Positions 13,301 to 28,300 of a stretch of DNA of 64,000 nucleotides are shown one piece after another. Under the pieces are notes generated by a model. The model had not been told where the DNA came from. It saw only the letters and a program-made list of their open reading frames with translations, and did not search any database. Location: the NCBI RefSeq assembly GCF_022605725.1, contig NC_065564.1, positions 6,240,698 through 6,304,697 of the forward strand, in the 5' to 3' direction. A program made the translations under genes and the position numbers. Numbering within the stretch: position 1 is the first letter of the stretch; every line of letters starts with the position of its first letter. The DNA is from Anthonomus grandis grandis. Its lineage: Eukaryota > Arthropoda > Insecta > Coleoptera > Curculionidae.

Positions 13301-16300
13301 GGTTCCAAATTTTTAAGATATCTCAAAAAAAAACCAATTTTTTTTCATCTGTCAGTATTAGTGACATTTTTGTTTCACCTTTTACGATTGTATTTTTATT
13401 AAAATTGGTTGAAAGAAATTATGGTATAATTACAGTTTTTTTTTCAAAAAAAATCATTAATCGATTCTTATTTTTTTTACATTTTCTGCTAAAAAAACTA
13501 TTTTTATCAACGCTACCCTTTCACCACCCACCCACCCCATACATTTACCCAGTAAAAAATTCTTCTGAAAAATCACTGTTTTTTTAAATAGTACGTATAA
13601 ACAAGACTTAATTTCGCCGATAGTATCCAATCTAATAACACTGTTGATTGTCCATTAGAAAATAAAATAAAATATAGGGTGTTCCATTAACAAAAAAATA
13701 ATTTTCGCCAATAATAAATGAACAATTTTGATTTAATTTTCAACGACCCTGTATAATGCTGATTAAATCAAGCTATGGGACGTTATTGAAGATAGTCTCT
13801 TAAAGGGATGTTTAAAATTTGAACTATTTACCTTCAGCCTGAATTCCAATGGGGGTGTCAATATAGTCGCTAGGGCTTGCTCCCGGGACACTAGCGATGC
13901 ACAGCACATGCGCCGAACAAACCCCGAAGCTGTTCAGCAACTCGGCTGGATTATTCGCGTCTATAACCTAAAAAGAAAACCGGTCTGGATAACCCGATCG
14001 ACGAAAAACCATCCGCATATTTACGGTAACTAGACTGGCTTGTTGTGCAGTGGTCACAATCCACACGTTTGAGGATAGTTTGGTCTCCAGTAGAGCCCCC
14101 TCCTTGCAGTCGCTCAGCTCCTTCTCCAAAGACTCCACTTGCGTTTCCGATTTCGACTCGGGCATCTTCGGCTCGTCCGAGTAGAATATGCTACCACCCA
14201 CCTAAAGCGAATTGAAACCTTCGAATCAAGAAAGGAGGGAGGAGGAAACTCCTCACCATTAATCCTCCGTCCTTGGTGTATCCGCCCATCAAGTTGACTC
14301 CGGCTGCACACCATATCAACAGGTTCGGGGTGGTTTCCGCCAGGGGGCGACAGTAGACCGGAACGGGAACCGGCAGGCCACTGTTACCCTTCCCGGCCGG
14401 ACTAGAGGACACTTTTCCCGGGAGACTCCAACCGTAAGCGTGGAGTCTTCCGTTGTCTTTTTTCACGTGGGCTTTTACCTAAAACACCCTCCAGGTCAGA
14501 TGGGAAGGCAACCCTTATGAGCCCCCCACCGAGGGAATCCCTGAAATTTCCCGTTTATCTGCCTTTCCAGGCTATTCGGTATTCCAGATTCCCTGGAAAA
14601 GCTCTTTAAATTGCTCTATTTAGTCCAGGAGTTTGGTCTCCTTCTTCCTCCTAAGTCCCCTAGGGCTCTTTTGAATTTCCAAGTAAGTAAAATCAAAAAG
14701 ACTTATTAAAGATTAAAGCAAGCAGAAAGACAATAAGAAAAATGAAACTCCTGGCCAAATTAGGGCATTCCAAAGGGCTTTTCCAGAGAGTTCTGAGTAC
14801 AGAATTGCCTGGAAAGGTGGATAAAAGACATGTTTCGAAGGTGACACCAGTGGGAGGGCAATTATGGCTCTATTCTCAATAGACTTGGAGCGAGAGAAAG
14901 GGGAATTGACGCTTACCTGTCTGTATTGCTCCTTGCGCTCCATCTCCTTGCGCATCATGTAATTCTCGGACCCTAAAAAAAGAAAACATGTATGACTCAT
15001 CGCCTCGCGCGACCGGTTTACTTACATTTAAGTCCCGACACTACTTAATTCGAGCTAAAACAAGCCAACTTTAAAATAAATAAATAAAACTGCAAAGGAA
15101 AGTTAACAAAATGATATATTGGGAAAGTAAAATAAAAAAAAAACAATGACTAGGTTAAGACTATTTGACTAACTATTTTATGGGAATAAAAACTTAGTCC
15201 CCATAAACACGTTCATTTAACATTCCTTGGCATATTCTAATCACGGTTCTTAGAATTTATTTTTCGTGTTTTTTGGGGATGGCGGTTTCATGTCCCTATT
15301 TGGCCACAATATTTGAGATAATTGTCTTAAATAAAAAAAACCACTGGTAACTACTAAGTTAACCCCGCTCCCTCGGCCCCGTTGGCCCTAAACTAATTTG
15401 AGCAAAATTTGGCTTAAAACTGACAATAATCACCGATTCAGTCAAACAAACACGCGCAAAGATCTTTGCCGAACATCCCGAGAATGGGGAGAAGAAGAAC
15501 GAAATAAATCAGATTCCTATAGGGTTTTAGGCCGTGGGGTCTACCTGAAAAATTTGAAATTTATACAGGGCGAGTCGCGCGGACGACACACCCAAAGCGA
15601 AGCGACAAATAAGCCACGTTAAACCGACTTATCCATGATTTTAAGGCACTTATTATTATGCTCGTCAGTCTCAACTGTTTTGTACTATAACCGAACCTAA
15701 CGGTAACTTTCTATTATTTACACCCTGTTAAATTAACGTAACTTTGGTAACTAATGGCGAATGTAGAGGGTTGGTGTTATGTGATGATGCAGTGATTTTT
15801 AGGGAATGTCTGGGAAAGTTTGCTTTTGGGGGACAATTTTTGTTCTGTTGTACTTAGAGAGTTGATTTGAAAACTACCAGTAAGGAAATCATTAATTTTA
15901 ATAATCTGGAAAGTTTGAAAGACCTACCCCAAAAAAAAGTAAAAATTTTGGCCAAATTTGGTTTTTTTCAGGTGAAAAATGTTGCTTTTGGGGGACAATT
16001 TCTGTTCTACTGTACGTAGAGAGTTGATTTAAAAACTACCAGTAAGGAAATCATTAATTATAATAATCTGGAAAGTTTCAAAGACCTACTCCAAAAAAAG
16101 TGAAAATTTTGGCCAATTTTGGTTTTTTTTAATGTGAAAAATGTTGCTTTTGGGGGACAATTTCTGTTCTATTGTACTTAGAGAGTTGATTTAAAAACTA
16201 CCAGTAAGGAAATCATTAATTATAATAATCTGGAAAGTTTCAAGGACCTACTCCAAAAAAAAGTGAAAATTTTGGCCAAATTTGGTTTTTTTCAGGTGAA

Positions 16301-19300
16301 AAATGTTGCTTTTGGGGGACAATTTCTGTTCTACTGTATGTAGAGAGTTGATTTAAAAACTACCAGTAAGGAAATCATTAATTATAATAATCTGGAAAGT
16401 TTCAAGGATCTACTCCAAAAAAAAGTGAAAATTTTGACCAAGTTTGGTTTTTTTCAGGTGAAAAATGTTGCTTTTGGGGGACAGTTTCTGTTCTATTGTA
16501 CTTAGAAGGTTGATTTAAAAACTACCAGTAAGGAAATCATTAATTATAATAATCTGAAAAGTTTCAAGGACCTACTCCAAAAAAAAGTGGAAATTTTGGC
16601 CAAATTTGGTTTTTTTCAGGTAAAAAATGTTGCATTTGGGGGACAATTTCTGTTCTACTGTACGTAGAGAGTTGATTTAAAAACTACCAGTAAGGAAATC
16701 ATTAATTATAATAATCTGGAAAGTTTCAAAGACCTACTCCAGAAAAAAGTGAAAATTTTGGCCAATTTTGGTTTTTTTCAGGTGAAAAATGTTGCTTTTG
16801 GGGGACAATTTCTGTTCTACTGTACGTAGAGAGTTGATTTAAAAACTACCAGTAAGGAAATCATTAATTATAATAAAATGGAAAGTTTCAAGGGCCTATT
16901 CCAAAAAAAACTCAAAATTTTAGCCAAATTTGGTGTTTTTCATGCTAAAATGTTTGATTTTATGGGACAATTTCTGTTCTATTGTACTTAGAGAGTTGAT
17001 TTAAAAACTAGCAGTAAGGAAATCATTAATTATAATAATCTGTAAAGTTTCAAGGACCTACTCCAAAAAAAAGTGAAAATTTTGGCCAAATTTGGTTTTT
17101 TCCAGGTGAAAAATGTTGCTTTTGGAGGACTATTTCTGTTCTATTATTCTTAGAGAGTTGATTTAAAAACTACCAGTAAGGAAATCATTAATTATAATAA
17201 TCTGGAAAGTTTCAACGACCTAGTCCAGAAAAAAGTGAAAATTTTGGCCAAATTTGGTTTTTTTCAGGTGAAAAATGTTGCTTTTGGGGAACAATTTCTG
17301 TTCTACTGTACGTAGAGAGTTGATTTAAAAACTACCAGTAAGGAAATCACTAATTATAATAATCTGGAAAGTTTCAAAGACCTATTCCAAAAAAAAGTGA
17401 AAATTTTGGTAAATTTTGGGTTTATTCATGTGAAAAACTTTGCTTTTGGGGGACAATTTCTGTTCTATTGTACTTAGAGAGTTGATTTAAAATCTACCAG
17501 TAAGGAAATCATTAATTATAATAATCTGGAAAGTTTCAAGGATCTACTCCAAAAAAAAGTGAAAATTTTGGCCAAATTTGGTTTTTTTCAGGTGAAAAAT
17601 GTTGCTTTTGGGGAACAATTTCTGTTCTACTGTACGTAGAGAGTTGATTTAAAAACTACCAGTAAGAAAATCATTAATTATAATAATCTGGAAAGTTTCA
17701 AGTACCTACTCCAAAAAAAAGTGAAAATTTTGGCCAAATTTGGTTTTTTTCAGGTGAAAAATGTTGCTTTTGGGGGACAATTTCTGTTCTACTGTATGTA
17801 GAGAGTTGATTTAAAAACTACCAGTAAGGAAATCATTAATTATAATAATCTGGAAAGTTTCAAGGATCTACTCCAAAAAAAAGTGAAAATTTTGGCCAAA
17901 TTTGGTTTTTTCCAGGTGAAAAATGTTGCTTTTGGGGGACAATTTCTGTTCTATTTTACTTAGAGAGTTGATTTAAAAACTACCAGTAAGGAAATCATTA
18001 ATTATAATAATCTGGAAAGTTTCAAAGACCTACTCCAAAAAAAAGTGAAAATTTTGGCCAATTTTGGTTTTTTTAATGTGAAAAATGTTGCTTTTGGGGG
18101 ACAATTTCTGTTCTACTGTACGTAGAGAGTTGATTTAAAAACTACCAGTAAGGAAATCATTAATTATAATAATCTGGAAAGTTTCAAGGACCTACCCTAA
18201 AAAAAAGTGAAAATTTTGGCCAATTTTGGTTTTTTCATGCGAAAAACTTTTCTTTTATTCCACTTAGAAACTTCATTAATTCATGTCTCAACTAAATCTT
18301 TTTTAATATTACAATTAAAATCCCCAGTTTAATCACACCCCCCATCATCACATAACACCAACAAAGCAAAAACTTAACAAACACCTGTGGCACATAAAAC
18401 AATCAATTGCTCAACAACTGCAGCAAATCAACGATTAAAAAAAAATGCATTTAAAGTCAAAAACTAACAATAATAAATGTTTACAATATCAAAACAACCC
18501 TAAGTATGTTATCACAGAAACGAAAACACTCCTTATCGTATTATTTACAAGAACAATATTATATCGAAACCTGGGCACCAGTTTAGCGACATTAGGCAGC
18601 ACCTATAGTAGGCTCAGTTAAATCCATCCTCATTTCCGGCAACCCCCTCCCCTTCGCGCTAAACTAACTTAAAATCACAATGCTTCCGTACCCATCTCGA
18701 CCTCTCCCCGATCCGGGATTCTGGAGGCCACCTTCAGTCCGGGTGTGACCGAGTTACTGGCCGCCTGATACTTCAACTGCGGCACCGTCATCGACCTTTG
18801 CACCTTCGACGAGTCCCCGCCGCTGAACAAATTCTGGAAGAATTTCCAGATCCCGCGGTTCTGGTGTTTGTCCAGGGTCGGCTCACGGGACGCCCGGATC
18901 ATCTGCGTCCAACGTACCGCCTCCTGTAACTCCATGAAGTGCTCCTGCAAACAGAAAGGGCAGAACTACGAAACCACGTCGCAGTAGTTGAGCTCCCGGG
19001 GGGAGTAAACGGACGTATGGTTCCGCCCCGGGAGAGCGGTCAAATGATAATAATAATCGGGAAAATAAATAAAAATTTGCCAGAGTTTAAATTAAATGTG
19101 CCGGTGAGACTACCTGAGTTAGAAATGAAAGTAATACAACGTTAGTAAGTATTATAAATCAATGTTTTCCCTTATTACTTATAACTGCCAGTATATAAAG
19201 GGAGGCGGTTTGATATGGGAAACTACCGCCCTGTATTATTGCATATTACCTTTAATATGAAAGTTTTTGAGTGTTAGGGCTTCAATCTCTGATACTTTAC

Positions 19301-22300
19301 CCACAGGTTCTACGTTCAATTTTATAGACAAAAAACCATATAAATGAGGGTTGCACTCTCCACCCCTCTTAATGGGAGCCATATCAAAATTTAATTTCTC
19401 GAATTTTTACGAGTTCACTGGAACTAATCTTTCTATCACTTTTATGCCTTCCCCATGCATAAATACTCTGAAGAACAGTGAGAGTTTACTTTGACAATTG
19501 AGAAAAAACATGCCCCAACCAAAACTTCTCTAATTTATGAAATTTTTAGTCTAGACCGACGTTTTTACCCTCAAATCCATCCTCAGACACTCCATTATAT
19601 TACTGTGAAAAAATTATGAAAATATTGCCAGTGGTTCCCAAGTTATACCCAAAAATGTCCACTAATGCATAAAAATCTTGACGAGTTTCAAAAACTCGAA
19701 TTGGGCGGCTCTTGGACCTTGATGGACAAAATTGCCTCTAACTAAGAAGGTTTTTGAGGTACAAGAAACGTTTTGGTATGGAATTATTGGAAAAGGAACA
19801 CACTTTCTTGGGCAAAAGCCCTTTTGAGCCAATTCCATTTATTTCGCAAAAGATTCTCAAGAATAGTGAAAATTTACTTTGATAATTGACAAAAAAACAT
19901 GCCTCAATCAACACTGTTCCATTTTTGTAAATTTTGAGCCTAAATCGATGTTTTTACCCTCAAATCAATCCTCGGACACTCCATTATATTACTGTGAAAA
20001 AATTATGAAAATATTTCCAGTGGTTCCCAAGTTATACCCAAAAATGTCCACTGATGCATAAAAATCTTGATGAGTTTCAAAAACTCAAATTTGGCGGCTC
20101 TTCGACCTTGATGGACAAAATTGCCTCTAACTCAAGAAATTTTTGAGGTACAACAAACGTTTTGGTCTGGAATTTTTGGTAAAGAAACGCACTTTCTTGC
20201 GCAAAACTCATTTTCAAATATTTCTGAAAATATTCTCAAGAATAGTGAGAATTTACTTGGACAATTGACAAAAAAACATGCCCCAACCAAAACTTCTCTA
20301 ATTTATGAAATTTTTAGTCTAGACAGACGTTTTTACCCTCAAATCTATCCTGAGACACTCCACTATACAGGGTGTCTCACGACGAATAGACGCGATCGAT
20401 ATTTCGGAAACTAATTTTTCAAAAATTTTGAAAATTTGGCAACATAGCACAGTCGATGGGGGCTACACAACTAAAATATTTTGACAGTTGTGACGTTTCC
20501 GGTTATACCGGAAGTAGGTATCAACTTCGTTATTTTAAATGGAACATCCTGTATATTTTTACTTTTTTGGCTTTTACGTGAAATTCTAAGTATATTTTGT
20601 GTATAATGTCCTATACCTAAGTGTAACCGTTTTTGACATATTTTTAATTTCATGTGAAAAACTATGTTTATAAGCCCTAACATAATTACCGATTACTCCC
20701 TTTTAGTAGCTTTTATTTATTGGTTAGTTTTGGTTTTATTTTAGAGGAAGGACCACTTTAAAAGACTATTTTAAAATTTGGCTAAAAAAAAGATACAGGG
20801 TGGTCAAAAACTAGCATTAAAAATTAAAATGAAAAAATCATTAAAAGTCAATTTTTTTAAATGGAAACCCCCTATTTTTATAATTTTTTCATTAAGATAA
20901 TTAAAAATAAGGTTAACTTTGTATAAGGTTATCTAGTCCAAAAATTGATAGTTTCCGAAATATTGGCAGTTTAAATTTGGCCTAATATTAAAAGCCGTAT
21001 AATAACACGGCTCAAGGATTGTTGATTAGTTGGGCATGACGGTTGTCATAGTTACCGCTAGAAGCGGCAGTAAGACAATGGATTATATGCATTAAATTTA
21101 TAAGTTACTTGCTATTTAAGTTTTCTTCGTAAAAGTGTAATTTAATTAAAAAGTGTACATTTCTGTTATAATCCATTATCTTACTGCCGCTTTTAGCGGT
21201 TACTATGACAACCGTCATGCCCAACTAATCAACAATCCTTGAGCCGTGTTATTATACGGCTTTTAATATTAGGCCAAATTTAAACTGCCAATATTTCGGA
21301 AACTATCAATTTTTGGACTAGATAACCTTATATAAAGTTAACCTTATTTTTAATTATCTTTATGAAAAAATTATAAAAATAGGGGGTTTCCATTTAAAAA
21401 AATTGACTTTTAATGATTTTTTCATTTTAATTTTTAATGCTAGTTTTTGACCACCCTGTATCTTTTTTTTAGCCAAATTTTAAAATAGTCTTTTAAAGTG
21501 GTCCTTCCTCTAAAATAAAACCAAAACTAACCAATAAATAAAAGCTACTAAAAGGGAGTAATCGGTAATTATGTTAGGGCTTATAAACATAGTTTTTCAC
21601 ATGAAATTAAAAATATGTCAAAAACGGTTACACTTAGGTATAGGACATTATACACAAAATATACTTAGAATTTCACGTAAAAGCCAAAAAAGTAAAAATA
21701 TACAGGGTGTTCCATTTAAAATAACGAAGTTGACACCTACTTCCGGTATAACCGGAAACGTCACAACTGTCAAAATATTTTAGTTGTGTAGCCCCCCTCG
21801 ACAGTGCCATGTTGCCAAATTTTCAAAATTTTTGAAAAATTAGTTTCCGAAATATCGATCGCGTCTATTCGTCGTGAGACACCCTGTATTACTGTGAAAA
21901 AATTATGAAAATATTTCCAGTGGTTCCCAAGTTATACCCAAAAATTTCCACTGATGCATAAAAATCTTGATGTTTCAAAAACTGAAATTGGACAGCTCTT
22001 GGACCTTGATGGACAAAATTGCCTCTAACTAAGAAGGTTTTTGAGGTACAAGAAACGTTTTGGTATGGAATTATTGATAAAGAAATGGACTTTATTGGGA
22101 AAAAAAACCGTTTAGTTCATTTTCAATTAATTCTCAAAATATACTCAAAAATTTACATTAATCATTGCCAAAAAACATGCCCCAACTGCAGCTGCTCTAA
22201 CTTTCGAATTTTTTAATCTAGAGTGATGTTTTTACCCTGAAATCAATCCATTATATTACTGTAAGCAATTCATGAAAATATTCCCAATGGTTCCTAAGTT

Positions 22301-25300
22301 AAACTCAAATATGTCTATAATGGATAATAGTGACAAGAATAGGTTTTTGGAAGTTTTTTATGCAAGAAAAACTCGTCGCTCTGGGGTAACTTGCTCCATA
22401 ACTTTGGTACTAGTACTCATATTATTTTGATTTTTGTTTTAAAAGTTTCCTTGGAGTATTTTTTAGCTTTCAATGCAAGAACCAAGAAATTCCATGCACT
22501 AGAAGCTTTTTTATCCAGTTTTTTGTAAAGTATGTCTTGTATGTCAGAGAAAAAATGTCACTCTTGGGTAACATGCTCCTTAACTTTGGTTCTAGTGTTC
22601 AGATTTCTTTGATTTTTACTTTAAAAGTTTCCTTGGAATATTCCTGAGCTTTCAATGCAAGAACCAAGAAATTCCATGCACTAGAAGCTTTTTTATCCAG
22701 TTTTTTGTAAAGTATGTCTTGTATGTCAGAGAAAAAATGTCACTCTTGGGTAACATGCTCCTTAACTTCGGTTCTAGTGTTCAGATTTCTTTGATTTTTA
22801 TTTTAAAAGTTCCCTTGGAGTATTTCTGAGCTTTCAATGCAAGAATCAAGAAAATCCATGTACTAGAAGCTTTTTTATTCAGGTTTTTCTAGCGCATGTC
22901 TTGTATGTCAAAGAAAAAATGTCACTCCTGGGTAACATGCTCCATAACCTTGGTTCTAGTACTCGGATTTCTTTGATTTTTACTTTAAAAGTTTCCTTGA
23001 AATATTTCTGAGCTTTCAGTGTAAGAAACAAGAAATTCCATGCACCAGAAGCTTTTTCAGCCAGGTTTTTATAATGCATGTCTTGTATATGAGACAAAAA
23101 AATTCTCTGTTGGGTAACATGTTCCTTAACTTTGGTTCTAGTACTCGGATTTCTATGATTTTAATTTTAAAAGTTTCCTTGAAATATTTCCTAGCTTCCA
23201 ATGTAAGAATCAAGGAAATCCATGCACCAGAAGCTTTTTTATCGAGGTTTTTGTAACGCATGTCTTGTATGTCAAAGAAAAAATGTCACTCTTGGGTAAC
23301 ATGCTCCTTAACTTTGGTTCTAGTACTCGGATTACTTTGATTTTTATTCTAAAAGTTTCCTTGGAATATTTCTGAGCTTTCAGTATAAGAACCAAGAAAT
23401 TCCATGCACTAGAAGCTTTTTTATCGAGGTTTTTGTAACGCAAGTTTCCTTGACTGTTCTCTCTAAGGCCTTCGACACTATTGATCATCAAAACTCATAA
23501 ATGGCTTCAACTGCCTGGAATAAGCTAGAAATGATGAACCTAAAGGATATAAAAAAAAAGTCGATAGACCACAGGTCCAGTGGGCAAGACAACCTTTGAC
23601 AGTCCAATTTCCATTAGTGTCCTCTCTAACATGACTATTCTGGACCAACCTGGATTCAATTGTACATACCTTGTACTGGTTCCTTTCCAGGAGCACCCTG
23701 GCCATCTCCATACGGGTGAACCGTCTTCGTTGAGCCAAAGGCACGTCCGCCTCCTCGTCAGCCTCCTGTTTAGCCTCATTGGCCTCCTTGACCTTCTTCA
23801 GTTCCTCCTCCAGTTCCGATATTCTTTCCCTAAAAAAAAAAACAACATATCCCGGATTTAATAAGGGATTCCCCCATTTTAGACCGTACGTGCCTCAATT
23901 TGTTCCTGGATACACTCAAGGATAAAATCTCCTCCCTTAACATGTCGATTTCTCCCGTCAGTTCGTCCACTTTCACGATGAGGTCGTCCTTGACGACGTT
24001 CAGGGCGTTCCTGAAAACATTTTTAAAACGTTCATAATTCCGGTTAAATGGGGGGTTTTTCCCGGACTCACTTGGTGGCCAACAGTTCGTTGTTTTCCAT
24101 AATGAGGTTCTCCACTTCTTTGCCCATACCTGGAAAATTGGATAGTGAAGAGTTTTGCGGGGAAACTCGGGGAATTCGGGGTCAATAAAGCACTTACCGA
24201 AGAAATTATCGTTGACTGTTGCGGTAGCGGTAATGCGAATGTTAGTGGCGGCCAAGAAATAAGACAAAGCGTTTGTTAATTAATTATGCGGGTTATGTAC
24301 AGTATTTGACAAGCAGTTTGACGTTTAAAGCGGTTAAATCAAGTGACGATTTGTCGGTAAATAATGCCTAAGCTCTTATATTGGGAAAGTCTAAGTAAAG
24401 TGGTCCATGTATATGGAAACGGAGAGGTCAGATTTTTTATTAGATTTAGGACAAATCCCATTTAAATCAGGAAAAAATCAAGAGAAAAGGTTAAATTTAA
24501 TATTAATGCTAAGGAATTTAAATATTAATTAAATTTCCTAGAATCAACGGTTAAACCAGGAAAACTCGATTAAAAAATTACACTGAAGGGATTAAATAAG
24601 GAAGTTAATGAAAACAGGTTTAAACCCAGAAAAGCCTGCTTAACTTAATCAAAACTTTTAATTAATTCTAGGGAATTTAATTAATTTTAATAGAATCTTA
24701 ACGTAAAATCAAGAAAACTCAATTGAATTTTAATTTAATTCTAGAAAGCCCTATTTGATAGAAACTTAAGGTTAAACCCAGAAGATTCAGTTTAACTTGG
24801 TAAGAACCTTTAATTTTAGGCAGTCCAGGAAATATTAACTCGAATTTTAATTTAATTTTAAAGAACCTGAGGAATTTAATTAATTTTAACAGAATCTAAG
24901 ATTAAACCAAGAAACCCCAAGAGGAATTTTAATTTCATTCCAAAAAATCCAAGGCATTTAATAGAAATTTAATGTTAAACGCAAAAGATCCAATTTAATT
25001 GAGTACAAACTGTTAATCTTCAGCATGCCAAGGAACATTAACTGGAATTTTAATTTAATTCTAAAGAACCTGACAAATATAATTAAATTTAACAAAAATG
25101 ATGATTAAACCAGGGAAACTCGATTATAATTTTAATTTAATCTTTGAAAAACCAAGGAATTTAATAGAAAATTAAGATTAAAGCCAGAAGATGCAGTTAA
25201 ACTTAAGGTAAAAATTCTGATATTAGGAAGCCCAAGGAATTTAATCAAATTTAAGAGAAGTCTCTAAGGTTAAACCATAACATAACTGGAATTTTAATTA

Positions 25301-28300
25301 CATTCTAGAAGACCTAAGGAATTTAATAAAAACCTAAAGTTAAACCCAGAAAATTCAATTTAACTTGGTAAAAAAATTAATCTTATAAAGCCCAAGGAAT
25401 TTAATTAAATTGCACGGAATCTAGGGTTCAAACAAGCTGGAATTTAATTGTAGAAGACCCAGGGAATTTAATCTAATTTAACAGATTCTAAGGGAAAACC
25501 AAGGAATCCCAACTGTAATTTTAATTTAATTTTATAACACCCAAGGAATTTAATATACACTAAGGAATTTAATAAAAACTTTAATCTTAGGAACCCCAAG
25601 GAATTAAATTAAATTTAACTGAATTCATGTAACCGCAACCGAAATTTTAATTAAATTCTAGATGACTAGAAGAAGTTTTCAGTGCAAGAATCAAGAAAAT
25701 CTATGCACCAGAAACTTTTTTATCCAGGTTTTTGTAACGCATGTCTTGTATTTCAGAGAAAAAATGTCACTCTTGGGTAACATGCTCCATAACTTTGGTT
25801 CTAGTACTCGGATTACTTTGATTTTGATTTTAAAAGTTTCCTTGGAGTATTTTTTAACTTTCAGTGTAAGAATCAAGGCAATTTATCCACCAGAAGCTTT
25901 ATTATCCAGGTTTTTGGAAGGCATGTCCTGTATATGAGAAGAAATTTGTCACTCTCTGTTAACTGGCTCCATCCCTTTGGTTCTAGTACTCAGATTACTT
26001 TGATTTTTACTTTAAAAGTTTAATTGAAGTATTTTTTAACTTTCAGTGTAAGAATCAAGGAGATTTATCCACCAGAAGCTTTATTATCCAGGTTTTTGGA
26101 AGGCATGTCCTGTATATGAGAAGATATTTGTCACTCTCTTATAACTGGCTCCATCCCTTTGGTTTTAGTACTCAGATTACTTTGATTTTTACTTTAAAAG
26201 TTTCCTTGGAGTATTTTTTAGCTTTCAGTATAAGAATCAAGAAAATCCATGCACCAAAAGCTTTTTTATCCAGGTTTTTGTAACGCATGTCTTGTAAGTC
26301 CGAGAAAAAATGTCAATCTTGGGTAACATGCTCCATAAGCTTGGTTCTAGTATTCAGATTACTTTGATTTTTATTTTAAAAGTTTCCTTGGAGTATTTTT
26401 TAACTTTCAGTGTAAGAATCAAGGCAATGTATCCACCAGAAGCTTTATTATCCAGGTTTTTGGAAGGCATGTCCTATATATGAGAAGATATTTGTCACTC
26501 TCTGATAACTGGCTCCATCCCTTTGGTTCTAGTACTCAGATTACTTTGATTTTTACTTTAAAAGTTTAATTGAAGTATTTTTTAGCTTGCAGTGTAAGAA
26601 TCAAGAAAATCCATGCACCAAAAGCTTTTTTATCCAGGTTTTTGTAACGCATGTCTTGTATGTCAGAGAAAAATATCAATTTTGGGTAACATGCTCCATA
26701 ACCTTGGTTCTAGTACTCGGATTACTTTGATTTTTATTTTAAGAGTTCCTTGGAGTATTTTTTAGCTTTCAGTGTAAGAACCAAGGAAATCCATGCACCA
26801 GAAACTTTTTTATCCAGGTTTTTGCAAGGCATGTCCTGTATATGAGAAGAAATTTGTCACTCTCTGTTAACTGACTCCATCCCTTTGGTTCTAGTGTTCA
26901 GATTACTTTGATTTTTATTCTAAAAGTTTCCTTGGAGTATTTTTTAACTTTCAGTGTAAGAATCAAGGAAATTTATCTACCAGAAGCTTTATTATCCAGG
27001 TTTTTGGAAGGCATGTCCTGTATATGAGAAGAAATTTGTCACTCTCTGTTAACTGGCTCCATCCCTTTGGTTCTAGTACTCAGATTACTTTGATTTTTAC
27101 TTTAAAAGTTTAATTGAAGTATTTTTTAGCTTGCAGTGTAAGAATCAAGAAAATCCATGCACCAAAAGCTTTTTTATCCAGGTTTTTGTAACGCATGTCT
27201 TGTATGTCAGAGAAAAAATGTAAGTCTTGGGTAACATGCTCCATAACCTTGATTCTAGTAATCGGATTACTTTGATTTTTGTTTTAAAAGTTTCCTTGGA
27301 GTATTTTTTAGCTTCCAGTGTAGGAAATCCATGCACCAGAAACTTTTTTATCCAGGTTTTTGCAAGGCATGTCCTGTATATGAGAAGAAATTTGTCACTC
27401 TCTGTTAACTGACTCCATCCCTTTGGTTCTAGTGTTCAGATTACTTTGATTTTTATTCTAAAAGTTTCCTTGGAGTATTTTTTAACTTTCAGTGTAAGAA
27501 TCAAGGAAATTTATCCACCAGAAGCTTTATTATCCAGGTTTTTGGAAGGCATGTCCTGTATATGAGAAGAAATTTGTCACTCTCTGTTAACTGGCTCCAT
27601 CCCTTTGGTTCTAGTACTCAGATTACTTTGATTTTTACTTTAAAAGTTTAATTGAAGTATTTTTTAGCTTGCAGTGTAAGAATCAAGAAAATCCATGCAC
27701 CAAAAGCTTTTTTATCCAGGTTTTTGTAACGCATGTCTTGTATGTCAGAGAAAAAATGTAAGTCTTGGGTAACATGCTCCATAACCTTGGTTCTAGTACT
27801 CGGATTACTTTGATATTTATTTTAAAAGTTTCGTTGGAGTATTTTTAAGCTTTCAGTGTAAGAATTAAGGAAATCCATGCACCAGAAACTTTTTTATCCA
27901 GGTTTTTGGAAGGCATGTCCTGTATTTGAGAAGAAATTTGTCACTTTCTGATAACTGGCACCATTCCTTTGGTTCTAGTACTCAGATTACTTTGATTTTT
28001 ACTTTAAAAGTTTAATTGAAGTATTTTTTAGCTTGCAGTGTAAGAATCAAGAAAATCCATGCACCAAAAGCTTTTTTATCCAGGTTTTTGTAACGCATGT
28101 CTTGTATGTCAGAGAAAAAATGTAAGTCTTGGGTAACATGCTCCATAACCTTGGTTCTAGTACTCGGATTACTTTGATATTTATTTTAAAAGTTTCGTTG
28201 GAGTATTTTTAAGCTTTCAGTGTAAGAATTAAGGAAATCCATGCACCAGAAACTTTTTTATCCAGGTTTTTGGAAGGCATGTCCTGTATTTGAGAAGAAA

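Noticed and set aside
20471..21783. Two nearly identical 70-residue proteins on opposite strands
   Set aside because: They are mirror images caused by the palindromic element and have no recognisable domain.
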